Assembly: GCF_002591915.1 (NCBI RefSeq)
Contig: NZ_NIHB01000002.1
Coordinates: 690,133 to 754,132 of the forward strand
DNA length: 64,000 bases
Direction of reading: 5' to 3'
DNA from: Marinicella litoralis
Lineage (GTDB): Bacteria; Pseudomonadota; Gammaproteobacteria; Xanthomonadales; Marinicellaceae
Part shown: positions 52,517 to 62,318 of the stretch, one piece after another
Layout of the letters: every line of letters begins with the position of its first letter
Numbering within the stretch: position 1 is the first letter of the stretch
The notes under the pieces: generated by a model
What the model saw: the letters and a program-made list of their open reading frames with translations, nothing else
What the model was told of the DNA's origin: nothing
Database searches by the model: none
Made by a program: the position numbers and the translations under genes

Positions 52517-52544
52517 AATATATAGTACTTTCGCCGTATTTCAA
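52517..52544 (-). promoter_or_regulatory. Promoter of the IscA-type gene
   Basis: On the minus strand, TTGAAA (52544-52539), a 16-nt spacer, and TATATT (52522-52517) give a start near 52510, 22 nt before the ATG at 52488. Confidence 0.5.
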
Positions 52545-52676
52545 GCTTTGAAAACACATATATGGCATGACTTATTTGATTGACTCGGACATGCATAGGG
52601 CCAGCCTTCGCTACAGTAGGATTGAATGTATCCTATAAAACTGATTTAATACCATGAATTAATCTGGAGACAACCC

Positions 52677-53156
52677 TTGGAAAAAACGTCCACACCTGAT
52701 TTATGCGACATCCATGCAGATCAACTTAAAGTCCTGACACCTGTTTTCAACTCTTATGGCGGGAGATCAAACTTTTTTGGTCAAGTGGTCACTGTAAAAT
52801 GTCATGAAGACAATTCTTTGGTCAAACAACAAGCCGCGACTCCGGGTAAAGGCCGTGTCTTGGTGGTAGATGGTGGTGGTTCTATGAGGCGCGCATTGTT
52901 GGGCGACATGATTGCAGAAAACGCAGTCAAAATGGGTTGGTCTGGTTTCGTTATATATGGCTGCATCAGGGATTGTGATGAAATTGCTGCACTGGATTTA
53001 GGCGTAAAAGCCTTGAACACCATTCCAGTTAAAACTGAGAAAAGAGGCCTGGGTGACTTGAATGTACCCATTACATTCGCCGGACAAACCATCCATCCTG
53101 GTGATTGGATCTATTGTGACAACAATGGCATTGTGGTGGCAAAACGAAAACTGTAA
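52677..53156 (+). CDS. rraA: RraA, regulator of ribonuclease activity A
   Basis: A 159-residue protein of the RraA family. [19 protein letters not shown] near the N-terminus, then [20 protein letters not shown] and [13 protein letters not shown], are signature segments. It forms a trimer that binds and inhibits RNase E. The start is the TTG at 52677 with GGAG 7 nt upstream; no nearby ATG gives the full fold. Related enzymes are aldolases, but proteobacterial members of this size are RraA. Confidence 0.93.
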   Translation: MEKTSTPDLCDIHADQLKVLTPVFNSYGGRSNFFGQVVTVKCHEDNSLVKQQAATPGKGRVLVVDGGGSMRRALLGDMIAENAVKMGWSGFVIYGCIRDCDEIAALDLGVKALNTIPVKTEKRGLGDLNVPITFAGQTIHPGDWIYCDNNGIVVAKRKL

Positions 53157-53203
53157 CTGATTAAACCAGTCGTTAACTTAATCAAGTAACTTTTCTTACA
53201 AGC

Positions 53204-53237
53204 AAAAAAAAACAGCAACCATCCTTGGTTACTGCTG
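53204..53237 (-). terminator. Terminator of the phasin gene
   Basis: On the minus strand, CAGCAGTAACCA-AGGA-TGGTTGCTG forms an imperfect stem (two unpaired bases) followed by nine T. It lies downstream of the leftward phasin gene and 47 nt past the end of rraA. Confidence 0.75.
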
Positions 53238-53278
53238 GGGGACGAGGTACAAACTCGTGATTGAATAAAGTGCTTAAA

Positions 53279-53677
53279 TTAAGCGGCTTTTTTGGTATCA
53301 ATCTTTTTGATTTCTTTGATCAAAGTTTCAACACGTGTGCTCAAACCTTTTAAATCTTCAACTGTTGGTATATCTAATTTATTCAATGCAGTTTCAACTT
53401 TAGTTTCAAAAACATTTTCAATTTTATTGAATTGCTTGGTCGCCATGTTTTTGATGTTGTTGAATTTACCTTCAGCTTTGTTAGTCAGTTTATCTACAGA
53501 TTTTTTAGATTTTTTCTCTACAGACTTACCTTCTTTCAATAATGTACCGTAAAATTTATTGGCTTCTTTAGAAACATTGCCATAAACTTTAGTGGCTTCT
53601 TTTTGTGCGATTGATACGACACCTAGGCCGGCCAATACCACGTTTTTTGCTGATTCTTTCATTTGTTTTGTATTCAT
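53279..53677 (-). CDS. Phasin (PHA granule-associated protein)
   Basis: A 132-residue, lysine-rich, helical protein. The N-terminal KNVVLAGLGVVSIAQKEATK, with KFYGTLLKEGKSVEKKSKKS, and the C-terminal PTVEDLKGLSTRVETLIKEI match the PhaF/PhaI phasin family. Phasins coat polyhydroxyalkanoate granules; their presence hints at carbon storage, but no phaC is in the window. The start at 53677 has GAGGTG upstream, and the in-frame extension to 53746 is rejected. A terminator follows. Some phasin-like proteins bind other lipids. Confidence 0.86.
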   Translation of the reverse strand: MNTKQMKESAKNVVLAGLGVVSIAQKEATKVYGNVSKEANKFYGTLLKEGKSVEKKSKKSVDKLTNKAEGKFNNIKNMATKQFNKIENVFETKVETALNKLDIPTVEDLKGLSTRVETLIKEIKKIDTKKAA

Positions 53678-53783
53678 GTGACACCTCATTAAGTTGTGTT
53701 TTATTGTTGATATGCGTATAGTAATCATAGGATGTAGAGTAAACACACTAAACCAATAATTAATTTAAAATAAATCTAAAATC

Positions 53784-54548
53784 ATGAAAATATCCAACTG
53801 GCAAGACACCGATTCAACCTTCACTTTATCCATGACAGCTGACGAACTTGAATCTATTTGGGCTGAATTACATGCGGCAGACTTGGCGCCACTGCCTGAG
53901 AATGATTTATTGAATGCTTGGTTATTGTTTCACAACGGTCAATTTGCCAAGGCAGCCAAAGCAGGACTCAAATTAGGCGCAGATGGTACAGCTGTGGTGA
54001 TCAGGTCAGTGGTGGCATATACCGATTACATTTGTGAAGATGATGACGAATGTGTTGATTTATTGGAACAAGCTTACCTACTGGGTGAAGCCGATTGTGA
54101 CAAATCGGCTACATGTCAGTTTCCTACCGCCTTAGCCATGGGGAGATACTCTCAATCAATTTCCATCACCAAAGCGCTGGCCAAAGGATTGGGAGGAAAA
54201 GTTAAAAATTTATTGACTGATGTTTTGCACTCACAGCCCAACCATGCCGAAGCCCACCTAGCAATGGCCATGTACCATGCTGAAATCATAGATAAAGTTG
54301 GCGCCACATTGGGTGGACTGACTTATGGCGCAAAACCCAAAATAGCCTATCAACACATTGACCAAGCACTGGTATTGGTTCCCAATGCGATTAATTTAAT
54401 TGAAGCAGGCAATGCTGTGTTGTTATTGAAAGGTGATAAAGGCATGAATGATGCCACGGCCTATTACGAAAGAGCGGCTGAAGTTAAACCTTTGGATGCG
54501 TTACAAGCGATGGATGTAGACTTTGCGGCTTCACAGTTAGAAGAATAA
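53784..54548 (+). CDS. TPR-like protein of unknown function
   Basis: A 254-residue soluble, acidic protein rich in Ala/Leu helices. TPR-like helix pairs are visible: NDLLNAWLLFHNGQFAKAAK, NHAEAHLAMAMYHAE, and DATAYYERAAEVKPLDAL. There is no signal peptide and no catalytic motif. Some resemblance to tetratricopeptide adaptors is clear, but I do not recognise a family. It is divergent from the phasin gene and convergent with lpxC. Confidence 0.7.
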   Translation: MKISNWQDTDSTFTLSMTADELESIWAELHAADLAPLPENDLLNAWLLFHNGQFAKAAKAGLKLGADGTAVVIRSVVAYTDYICEDDDECVDLLEQAYLLGEADCDKSATCQFPTALAMGRYSQSISITKALAKGLGGKVKNLLTDVLHSQPNHAEAHLAMAMYHAEIIDKVGATLGGLTYGAKPKIAYQHIDQALVLVPNAINLIEAGNAVLLLKGDKGMNDATAYYERAAEVKPLDALQAMDVDFAASQLEE

Positions 54549-54551
54549 TCT

Positions 54552-54568
54552 TTGGCTTTTATAAAGCC
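54552..54568. terminator. Short hairpin between the TPR-like gene and lpxC
   Basis: TGGCTTT-TAT-AAAGCCA is a perfect 7-bp stem with a 3-nt loop between convergent genes. No T-run follows on either strand, so it is a weak terminator at best. Confidence 0.35.
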
Positions 54569-54589
54569 ATGTTACTGACTGGGGATTAT

Positions 54590-55501
54590 TTATGCCAACA
54601 AGCCAGCAGGTAACATCGATTCGGCTTTGTCTCGATTCGATGTAAAACTCACAATCTCATAAGCCGATTCATCAGCCAATAAGGCACGTGCCAATTCATT
54701 GTTTAAGTAATGACCCGATTTGTAGCCATGATAAGCGCCAATGATTGGATGACCCAATTGATAAATGTCACCAATGGCATCTAACAGTTTATGCCTGACA
54801 AATTCTGCTTCATAACGTAATCCATCATTATTTAACACCCGGTAATCATCTAAAACAATCGCATTGTCCATGCTACCACCCAAACCTAAATTGTTGTTGC
54901 GCAGCATTTCAATGTCGCGCATGAAACCGAAAGTCCGTGCACGAGAAATTTCTTTTACAAATGACTGAGTATTGAGGTCAATGTCGGCATGATTACAATG
55001 GTCTTCAAAGGCAGGATGATCAAACTCTATATCAAATGAGTACTTACTGCCGGAATAAGGTTGCAATGAAGCCGACTTATCATCTACTTCGATTTTAATT
55101 TCTTTTTTGATCTTAATGAATTTACGGGCGGCATTTTGTTCTTCCACGCCTGCAGACTGAATTAAAAACACAAATGGTCCGGCTGAACCGTCCATCACAG
55201 GAACTTCTGATGCACTTAAGTCAACATAGCAATTATCAATGTTCATGCCAGCGAAGGCCGCCATCAAATGTTCTACCGTGCCCACTTTAATACCATTCTT
55301 AATTAAAGTAGTGGACATACTGGTCTCACCGACATTAAGGGCATTGGCTTTGATAGAGAAAGGTCTTTTATAATCAACACGTCGAAAAACAATCCCTGTG
55401 TTAACCGGTGCTGGTTTTAATGTGATAAAAACTTTTTGTCCAGAATGTATTCCTACACCAGTGGCTCTGACTGTATTTTTTAATGTTCTTTGTGCAATCA
55501 T
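54590..55501 (-). CDS. lpxC: LpxC, UDP-3-O-acyl-N-acetylglucosamine deacetylase
   Basis: A 303-residue zinc deacetylase. [21 protein letters not shown] holds the first zinc His, and [16 protein letters not shown] contains His and Asp ligands, followed by [10 protein letters not shown]. It carries out the committed step of lipid A synthesis in the cytosol. Length matches E. coli LpxC. It is the last gene of the dcw cluster and appears to have its own promoter (extended -10 at 55540-55548). Confidence 0.96.
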   Translation of the reverse strand: MIAQRTLKNTVRATGVGIHSGQKVFITLKPAPVNTGIVFRRVDYKRPFSIKANALNVGETSMSTTLIKNGIKVGTVEHLMAAFAGMNIDNCYVDLSASEVPVMDGSAGPFVFLIQSAGVEEQNAARKFIKIKKEIKIEVDDKSASLQPYSGSKYSFDIEFDHPAFEDHCNHADIDLNTQSFVKEISRARTFGFMRDIEMLRNNNLGLGGSMDNAIVLDDYRVLNNDGLRYEAEFVRHKLLDAIGDIYQLGHPIIGAYHGYKSGHYLNNELARALLADESAYEIVSFTSNRDKAESMLPAGLLA

Positions 55502-55539
55502 AGGCGAATGATACTGTTACTGATCTCAATTTTTTGTGA

Positions 55540-55548
55540 ATTGTATCA
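55540..55548 (-). promoter_or_regulatory. Extended -10 promoter element of lpxC
   Basis: The minus strand reads TGATACAAT (TG-N plus TACAAT) with a start near 55533, 32 nt before the lpxC ATG. The remainder of the 268-bp ftsZ-lpxC gap holds no gene; it contains a purine-rich stretch and several AT-rich palindromic bits with no strong hairpin. Confidence 0.45.
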
Positions 55549-55769
55549 CATGAACTGCGCTACAAACATGGGTTTTGTGGTATTTTTACAACGGTTGTGA
55601 CATTTTTGCTACAGAAATAACAAGTATATAACTTTTACACCTGTATTCAGCCGTCCAAAATACATTTACAAAAGTTCAATACAGCCGGCCACCGGAGGAG
55701 TAGCCGACCGTATCAAAGTTTTAAGGCAATCTAATGGGTTGAATAATAGACGCCTTGGGAGGTAAACCC

Positions 55770-56948
55770 TTAATCCAACTGATTTCTAAGAAAGGTTGGA
55801 ATGTCTAAGTAATCATCACTTTCTACAGCTGGCTTGTTATCCCTTAAGTGGTCAACCACAGCATGACCAGTTGCTTGCGTGGGTTCGTTGTCGATCACAT
55901 CATCACGCGTGGCACGGATCGGCTGTTCAATCCGATTATTGGTCGCATTACGTACGATCTCAACTGACTTGAACTGTTTTTGTTTGGCTGCTGTTTTATT
56001 CAGCCCTGTCGCAACCACAGTCACCCTGACTTCATCTTTCATGTCCATATCAATCGAAGTACCAACCACTACAGTGGCTTCATCTGAGGCATATTCCTTG
56101 ATTAAATCACCGATTTCCTCATACTCACCAATGGTCATATCCATACCAGCCGTGATGTTAACCAAAACACCATTGGCACCATGCATGTCTATATCTTCCA
56201 ACAAAGGAGAATTCATTGCCAATTCAGTCGCCTGAGCTGCACGGTCATCGCCTTTACCAGAACCTGAACCCATCATGGCCATACCCATTTCTGACATCAC
56301 AGTCTTCACATCAGCGAAATCAACATTGACCAAACCGGGACAGGTGATTAATTCAGCAATGCCTTGAACGGCACCCTGTAGTACATCATTGGCAGCTTTA
56401 AAAGCATTCAGTAATGTCACATCACGCCCAAAATGTGTCAGTAATTTGGCATTTGGGATGGTGATTAAAGAATCAACATGTTGCTCCAAATCTTGAATAC
56501 CTTTGTTGGCCACATCCATACGACGCTTGCCTTCAAAAGGAAATGGCTTGGTCACTACGGCGACCGTTAAAATACCCATTTCTTTGGCGATTTGAGCAAT
56601 CACCGGCGCTGCACCGGTTCCGGTACCACCGCCCATACCTGCTGTGATAAAGACCATATCAGTATTGGCCAAGCATTCTTTCAACCTTTCAGTGTCTTCA
56701 AGTGCTGCTTGTCGTCCCACTTCAGGATTGGCTCCTGCTCCCAATCCTTTGGTGACATTTTGACCAATGCGCACCACATTTCTGCAGTTGGTTTTCTCCA
56801 ATGCTTGCATGTCTGTATTGGCGCAAATAAATTCAACACCATCAATATCAGCATCTACCATTTGTTGTACGGTGTTACCACCGCCACCACCGACACCAAT
56901 TACCTTGATGACAGCTCCTGTATCTTCAGTTTCCATTAATTCAAACAT
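55770..56948 (-). CDS. ftsZ: FtsZ, cell division tubulin homologue
   Basis: A 392-residue GTPase. [13 protein letters not shown] opens the nucleotide site and the tubulin signature is [12 protein letters not shown] (about 104-115). The C-terminal conserved peptide [10 protein letters not shown], which binds FtsA and ZipA, is near the very end, after a short linker. It polymerises into the Z-ring. GGAGG lies 8 nt upstream of the start at 56948. It follows ftsA by 51 nt. Confidence 0.98.
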   Translation of the reverse strand: MFELMETEDTGAVIKVIGVGGGGGNTVQQMVDADIDGVEFICANTDMQALEKTNCRNVVRIGQNVTKGLGAGANPEVGRQAALEDTERLKECLANTDMVFITAGMGGGTGTGAAPVIAQIAKEMGILTVAVVTKPFPFEGKRRMDVANKGIQDLEQHVDSLITIPNAKLLTHFGRDVTLLNAFKAANDVLQGAVQGIAELITCPGLVNVDFADVKTVMSEMGMAMMGSGSGKGDDRAAQATELAMNSPLLEDIDMHGANGVLVNITAGMDMTIGEYEEIGDLIKEYASDEATVVVGTSIDMDMKDEVRVTVVATGLNKTAAKQKQFKSVEIVRNATNNRIEQPIRATRDDVIDNEPTQATGHAVVDHLRDNKPAVESDDYLDIPTFLRNQLD

Positions 56949-56999
56949 TATATATACCTCCGGTTAATTATTATTTTTTCAGCAACACTTCGGAATTCC

Positions 57000-58223
57000 T
57001 CAGTAATCACCTAAAAACCACTTTTTAAACTTTTGGAACCAACCTTCTGACTCCAATACACTGTCAGTAACAAAATCTGTGTTACCGCCATACTGTAATA
57101 ACCCCACACCAGTGGCATGAACGGGGTTATTAACCACTTCTTTTAAACCCGCCACATCGACGGGGACGCCGAGGCGAACAGGTACGTGAAATACCTCTTC
57201 TGCCAATTCAACAGCACCCTCCATTCGCGCAGCACCACCTGTTAATACAATACCTGCAGCTATCAAATCGATGTATCCACTGCGTTGTAAATCAGCTTGC
57301 ACTAAACTAAATAATTCTTCATACCTAGGTTCAACCACTTCAGCCAAGGTTTGTCTGGCCAACCTTCTGGGCTGACGATCACCGACACTGGGCACTGAAA
57401 TGGTTTCTTCAGGGGATGCCAATTGTCGCAAAGCACATGCATATTTCAATTTAATGTCTTCAGCATGTTGGGTTGGCGTTCGCATAGAGACGGCAATGTC
57501 ATTGGTGACTTGGTCACCCGCAATTGGTATGGCCGACACATGTCTAATGGCTCCTTGGGTAAATACGGCGATGTCAGTTGTTCCAGCACCAATGTCCACC
57601 ATACAAACACCCAATTCTTTTTCATCATCTGTCAATACAGCTGTAGATGATGCCAGTTGCTCTACGATCATTTGATCAATCGATAAGCCGCAACGGGCCA
57701 CACATTTGGCAATGTTCTGTGCCGCACTTTCAGACCCTGTAATTAAATGAACCCTGGCTTCCAACCTCACTCCAGACATGCCAATCGGGTGCCTGATACC
57801 ATCTTGTCCATCAATCACATATTCTTGCGGCAACACATGCAGAACCTTTTGATCATTTGGAATGGGCACGGCCTTGGCAGCATCCAATACTTTTTCTACG
57901 TCGTTTTTAGTCACTTCCTTGTCTTTGATTGCCACAATGCCATCTGAGTTGATACTGCGAATGTGACTTCCCGCTATACCCACATAAACCGATTGGATTT
58001 CACAACCGGCCATCAATTCTGCTTCTTCAATGGCCCTTTTGATTGATTGCACGGTTGATTCGATGTCAACCACCACACCTCTTTTCAAGCCTCTTGATGG
58101 TGATGAGCCAATGCCTACCACCTCAATTGAGCCATCAGCATGGTGCTCACCAACGATGGCCACTACTTTGGATGTACCAATATCCAGACCAACTTGTAAT
58201 TTTGTTTCGTTTCTTTTCGCCAT
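57000..58223 (-). CDS. ftsA: FtsA, actin-like divisome protein
   Basis: A 407-residue actin-family ATPase. The phosphate-1 loop is VGLDIGTSKVVAIVGEHH; GVCMVDIGAGTTDIAVFTQG is phosphate-2; VLTGGAARMEG is the adenosine site. The C-terminal amphipathic helix WFQKFKKWFLGDY targets the membrane. It tethers FtsZ to the inner membrane and activates septal synthesis. Confidence 0.97.
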   Translation of the reverse strand: MAKRNETKLQVGLDIGTSKVVAIVGEHHADGSIEVVGIGSSPSRGLKRGVVVDIESTVQSIKRAIEEAELMAGCEIQSVYVGIAGSHIRSINSDGIVAIKDKEVTKNDVEKVLDAAKAVPIPNDQKVLHVLPQEYVIDGQDGIRHPIGMSGVRLEARVHLITGSESAAQNIAKCVARCGLSIDQMIVEQLASSTAVLTDDEKELGVCMVDIGAGTTDIAVFTQGAIRHVSAIPIAGDQVTNDIAVSMRTPTQHAEDIKLKYACALRQLASPEETISVPSVGDRQPRRLARQTLAEVVEPRYEELFSLVQADLQRSGYIDLIAAGIVLTGGAARMEGAVELAEEVFHVPVRLGVPVDVAGLKEVVNNPVHATGVGLLQYGGNTDFVTDSVLESEGWFQKFKKWFLGDY

Positions 58224-58225
58224 TT

Positions 58226-58966
58226 TTATCCCATTTCACCCTGGTTGAATGACACTTTCTTATCTGTCAATCCATTTTCTTCGCGCCAACGAACCACATA
58301 GCCGTTGCTGTACCTTAAATCCACCCTCGCTGGTAGACGTTCTGAAGCCAATAACAATTGATCCCATGTTTCAGCCAAGCGCAATATCCTGGCTTCATGT
58401 TTTTCCGTACCCAGCAAAACCTCTAAGCCATTTCGCAAAATCAATCGCCAATCGCCACGTCCATCTACATGCGCTTCACTGATTTCATAACCTACTGGTT
58501 GCAACAATTGATTGAAGCGATTGAAATCTTCCAAGGTGACTTTTGAATCTTCGGTCAATCCGAAAATTCTTGGCAACGCTTTCAAATGATCGACCGCATC
58601 GACCTGGAAGACCTCACCAGTTTGATTCAATAAATCCTTACCGTTCCAGATAGCCGTGGCTTGGTGTTCTTTGATGGTTATCTTTAATGTATCTGGCCAT
58701 TGTTTAACCACGTGGGCGTATTTAACCCATGGCATGGACTCAATGTTCTGCTTAACTTGTTCGGCATCCAGTCTAAAAAAGGACCTTTCAGGAGTTTTCG
58801 CAACCATTAATCTTAATTGCTCTGAAGTAATTCGGTCATAGTCAGCGGCCACTTCTAATTGTGTGATGCGCCATCGGTCTGATTGAATCAATCCACTCAT
58901 CATCGCCACCACCAGTAACAACACCAGCAAACTGAATATAACGGTTAATTGCATTGATTTAGACAT
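58226..58966 (-). CDS. ftsQ: FtsQ, divisome protein
   Basis: A 246-residue bitopic membrane protein. One N-terminal helix (about 6-28) is followed by a POTRA domain (about 33-105, WRITQLEVAADYDRITSEQL) and a beta domain containing the conserved LPRIFGLTE. It links cytosolic and periplasmic divisome parts through FtsL/FtsB. Its start overlaps ddlB by 8 nt; 2 nt separate it from ftsA. Confidence 0.93.
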   Translation of the reverse strand: MSKSMQLTVIFSLLVLLLVVAMMSGLIQSDRWRITQLEVAADYDRITSEQLRLMVAKTPERSFFRLDAEQVKQNIESMPWVKYAHVVKQWPDTLKITIKEHQATAIWNGKDLLNQTGEVFQVDAVDHLKALPRIFGLTEDSKVTLEDFNRFNQLLQPVGYEISEAHVDGRGDWRLILRNGLEVLLGTEKHEARILRLAETWDQLLLASERLPARVDLRYSNGYVVRWREENGLTDKKVSFNQGEMG

Positions 58967-59861
58967 CAGTCACCTCACTGCCTTGCAATATTTCACTCAC
59001 CAATTGATCAAACGTCCAACCATGTACTTTTGCGGCCTTAGGTAACAAACTGCTGGTGGTCATTCCTGGTGTGGTATTGGCTTCTAAAAACCACCTGTTT
59101 CCATCAACATCAACGATGAAATCAATTCGACACCAGCCACTTAAATGCATCACTTCATAAGCCTTTAAAGCATCTTGCTGTAAGGCCTTTTGCCATGACA
59201 TTGGAATGTTGGCTGGACACTGGTATTTTGTGGTTTGGCTGTTGTATTTGGCTTGGTAATCATACAACTCACTGGCCGGCTGTATGCTAACAACGGGTAA
59301 CACCTGTCCATTGACGATGCCTACCGTACATTCAGTTCCTTCTATAAAAGTCTCAACCAAGACTTCATCTGAGACTTCCAAGCTTTTATTCACAGCATCC
59401 ATTAAGTCAGCTTGATTGTCTGCTTTGAATAAACCCACACTGGAACCTTCGCAGGCTGGTTTGATAATCCATGCACTTTCATTGTCCGTCCTTAAATCAT
59501 TGGCCTTTTTCAACAATTGGCTCTTAGGCGTCATTAATCCTGCACCTTCAACCAATGTTTTTGCCAAGTCTTTGTGCCAACTGACACTGGCACCTACATA
59601 GTTACATGAAGTCGACGCATACCCTTCTTTATTTAACCAAGCTGCCAGTTGTCCGTCCTCACCATCGGCACCATGCAGCACGTTAAAAACCACATCAATA
59701 TTAGCTTTAGACATGCTTTTCAGTGCATCAATGTCATTCACTTGGGTCACATGATGTCCTAAATTTTCAAGGGCTTGACTGACTGCTTTTCCACTGTTTA
59801 AAGAGACCTCCTTTTCAGCACTGAAGCCACCCATCAATACGACCACTTTTAAATCACTCAT
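58959..59861 (-). CDS. ddlB: DdlB, D-alanine--D-alanine ligase
   Basis: A 300-residue ATP-grasp ligase. VVLMGGFSAEKEVSLNSGKA opens the N-terminal domain; WIIKPACEGSSVGLFK and FIEGTECTVGIVNG belong to the ATP-grasp region; WCRIDFIVDVDG and EANTTPGMT supply the Mg/ATP ligands at the C-terminus. It makes D-Ala-D-Ala for the pentapeptide. It overlaps murC and ftsQ by 8 nt each, in the standard order. Confidence 0.96.
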   Translation of the reverse strand: MSDLKVVVLMGGFSAEKEVSLNSGKAVSQALENLGHHVTQVNDIDALKSMSKANIDVVFNVLHGADGEDGQLAAWLNKEGYASTSCNYVGASVSWHKDLAKTLVEGAGLMTPKSQLLKKANDLRTDNESAWIIKPACEGSSVGLFKADNQADLMDAVNKSLEVSDEVLVETFIEGTECTVGIVNGQVLPVVSIQPASELYDYQAKYNSQTTKYQCPANIPMSWQKALQQDALKAYEVMHLSGWCRIDFIVDVDGNRWFLEANTTPGMTTSSLLPKAAKVHGWTFDQLVSEILQGSEVTDV

Positions 59862-61275
59862 GCTGACCTCCTTGTGTCATATTCTGGATTAAAGTGCCGA
59901 TATTTCCTGCGCCCAACATCAAGACCACATCGCCATTCTCAAGCACATGCCCCAAGGATTCTGGAACGGCGTTGATGTCATTGACATACACTGGATCCAG
60001 TTTTCCTCTGTTTCTTACGCTTCGACACAAGTCATTTGATGTTGCTCCCGAAATGATCTCCTCACCTGCAGGGTACACTTCACTCATCAGCAGCAAATCA
60101 ACTTGACTCAATACTTCCGCAAAATCATCGAACAGGTCTCTGGTTCTGCTGTACCTGTGTGGCTGAAACACCACGACCAATCTGGAATCGGTCCAACCAG
60201 ACCGGCAGGCACTGATAGCCGCAGCCAATTCAGTTGGGTGATGGGCATAGTCATCGATCAAGGTGAATGATTTACCATTCAATTTTTGATCTGTGTATAT
60301 ATTGAAACGCCTACCCACACCATCAAAATGGCCCAATGCCTGCTGCATGGCAGCTAAATCAACATCCAGCTCCAAACCTATGGCAATGGCTGCCAATGCA
60401 TTCAAAACATTGTGCTTACCAGGTAGGTTTAATTTTACTTTTTTCATCACCAACTGATCATTGATCACCACGTCAAACCACATGTCTTGACGGATTTGGG
60501 TGAGGTTTATTGCCCTGATTTGAGCCCGCTCAGACAAGCCATAAGTAATTTGGTGACGTGAAATCTTTTGTGACAAGTTGTAGACATGATCGTCGTCCAC
60601 ACACAACACGGTTACACCATAAAACGGCACTCGATGTAAAAATGTAGCAAATGACTGTTTCAACTGATCAATGTCATTGTCAAACGTCTCCATATGGTCT
60701 TCGTCTATATTGGTGACCACTGCCATAACAGGTTGGAGCAACTGGAACGAACCATCAGACTCATCAGCCTCAGCCACCAAGTATTCACTGGTACCTAATC
60801 CCGCATTGGTCCCTGCTGCATTCAGCAGCCCGCCAATGACGAATGTTGGATCCAAACCGGCTTCGGCCAAAACACTGGCAATTAAGCTGGTGGTGGTGGT
60901 TTTACCATGGGTACCTGCCACTGCAATACCAATTTTGAACCGCATCAACTCAGCCAACATTTCTGCACGAGTTAACACAGGTATTTGTGCAGCCCTGGCC
61001 GCTTTAAGTTCACAATTATTGTCTTTGATCGCAGATGAGTACACCACCACATCTGCCATCTCAACCTGTGCGGCATCATGACCGATATAAACTTTAATGC
61101 CCATTTGTAGCAAACGGTCTGTCACTTTACTTTGATTCATGTCAGAGCCACTGACAGCAAAATCCAAGTTATGCAACACTTCGGCAATCCCAGACACACC
61201 AGACCCACCCACGCCAATTAAATGGATGCGTTTCATGCGACTGGCAAATTTATGTTCAGGGTTCAAATAGCTCAT
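59854..61275 (-). CDS. murC: MurC, UDP-N-acetylmuramate--L-alanine ligase
   Basis: A 473-residue Mur ligase. The UDP-binding domain begins HLIGVGGSGVSGIAEVLHNL, the ATP loop is GTHGKTTTTSLIASVL, and HHPTELAAAI is in the C-terminal domain (DDYAHHPTE). It adds the first amino acid to UDP-MurNAc and so provides the UDP-MurNAc-L-Ala used by the MurD2-type ligase elsewhere in the window. The start overlaps murG by 4 nt. Confidence 0.97.
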   Translation of the reverse strand: MSYLNPEHKFASRMKRIHLIGVGGSGVSGIAEVLHNLDFAVSGSDMNQSKVTDRLLQMGIKVYIGHDAAQVEMADVVVYSSAIKDNNCELKAARAAQIPVLTRAEMLAELMRFKIGIAVAGTHGKTTTTSLIASVLAEAGLDPTFVIGGLLNAAGTNAGLGTSEYLVAEADESDGSFQLLQPVMAVVTNIDEDHMETFDNDIDQLKQSFATFLHRVPFYGVTVLCVDDDHVYNLSQKISRHQITYGLSERAQIRAINLTQIRQDMWFDVVINDQLVMKKVKLNLPGKHNVLNALAAIAIGLELDVDLAAMQQALGHFDGVGRRFNIYTDQKLNGKSFTLIDDYAHHPTELAAAISACRSGWTDSRLVVVFQPHRYSRTRDLFDDFAEVLSQVDLLLMSEVYPAGEEIISGATSNDLCRSVRNRGKLDPVYVNDINAVPESLGHVLENGDVVLMLGAGNIGTLIQNMTQGGQHE

Positions 61276-62318
61276 TTGACTGCCTCTTCACAGTAAAAGG
61301 CTATGGCATCAGCCACATGCGTTTTTTTGATTTTAGCCAATGCCAATTGCATTTCATTTCTCTTGCCTAAATCCAATATAGATTCAAACTTATTCAAGAA
61401 TGATTCGTCAGATTCATTTTCCTGCCAAATCAAGGCGGCCTTTTTATTGACCAAACTCATGGCATTGTGTGTTTGATGGTCATCAACCGCATGAGGATAT
61501 GGCACGAAAATGGTGGGAATTCCAACGGTAGAAACTTCGGCCACTGTCAAAGCACCTGCCCGACAAACACAAACATCCGCCCATTGATAAACTGCTGCCA
61601 TATTTTGTATAAATTCTTGTAAGTCAATATCCTGAGCCATCTCACCATAAGCGGTTTCGGTCATGCGAAATTTATCTCGGCCACATTGGTGCTTAATTTT
61701 GATGTCTCCGGATTTAACCCAATTGGCCAGCATAGAGGGCATTCTGGTGTTTAAGGTCTGTGCTCCAAGAGAGCCGCCCAAAATCAATACATTGATGGGT
61801 TTAACCCGTTCATAATTTTTAATGATTTTCTCAATACTGTCACGCACAGGATTACCAACCCAGCGAGATGAATACTGGCCATTCAAATCAAATCCAGTCA
61901 TCACCAATTCGGCCTTTTTGGCCAGGCTTCTATTGGTCATACCGAAAACACTGTTTTGTTCATGGACTATCAGCTTTGTTCGACATAGCTTGGTAGCAAA
62001 ACCACCTGGGGCCGCCACATATCCTCCCATGCTGATGGCAGCGTCAATGTTGTGCTTAACAAAGAACTTCTTCGCTTGATAAATGCCCTTGAGCAACCTG
62101 AATGGCATGGTCAACATGCCAATGATACCTTTACCTCGCAATGGCTTGATTGGCAACAATGTCAAAGCGATCCCATGTTGTTTAACAATGCGTTCTTCCA
62201 TGCCACCTTTGGCACCCAACCAAAATAGACTGTGACCTTTTTTCTGTAGCGCTTTGGCCACTGCAATTCCAGGAAAAATATGTCCACCTGTGCCACCAGC
62301 CATGATTGCAAAATTCAT
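61272..62318 (-). CDS. murG: MurG, lipid II synthase
   Basis: A 348-residue GT28 glycosyltransferase. The N-terminal MAGGTGGHIFPGIAVAKAL loop and VVHEQNS-type segment (IVHEQNSVFGMTNR) bind lipid I; ILGGSLGAQTLN and CRAGALTVAEVSTVGIPTI form the UDP-GlcNAc site. It transfers GlcNAc to lipid I on the cytosolic face. It overlaps ftsW and murC by 4 nt each. Confidence 0.97.
   Translation of the reverse strand: MNFAIMAGGTGGHIFPGIAVAKALQKKGHSLFWLGAKGGMEERIVKQHGIALTLLPIKPLRGKGIIGMLTMPFRLLKGIYQAKKFFVKHNIDAAISMGGYVAAPGGFATKLCRTKLIVHEQNSVFGMTNRSLAKKAELVMTGFDLNGQYSSRWVGNPVRDSIEKIIKNYERVKPINVLILGGSLGAQTLNTRMPSMLANWVKSGDIKIKHQCGRDKFRMTETAYGEMAQDIDLQEFIQNMAAVYQWADVCVCRAGALTVAEVSTVGIPTIFVPYPHAVDDHQTHNAMSLVNKKAALIWQENESDESFLNKFESILDLGKRNEMQLALAKIKKTHVADAIAFYCEEAVK

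Noticed and set aside
52489-52596. Longer N-terminus for the IscA-type protein
   Set aside because: It contains the predicted promoter of the gene and does not resemble the family.
55680-55769. A small gene in the ftsZ-lpxC gap
   Set aside because: No start codon with ribosome site and coding pattern was seen on either strand.
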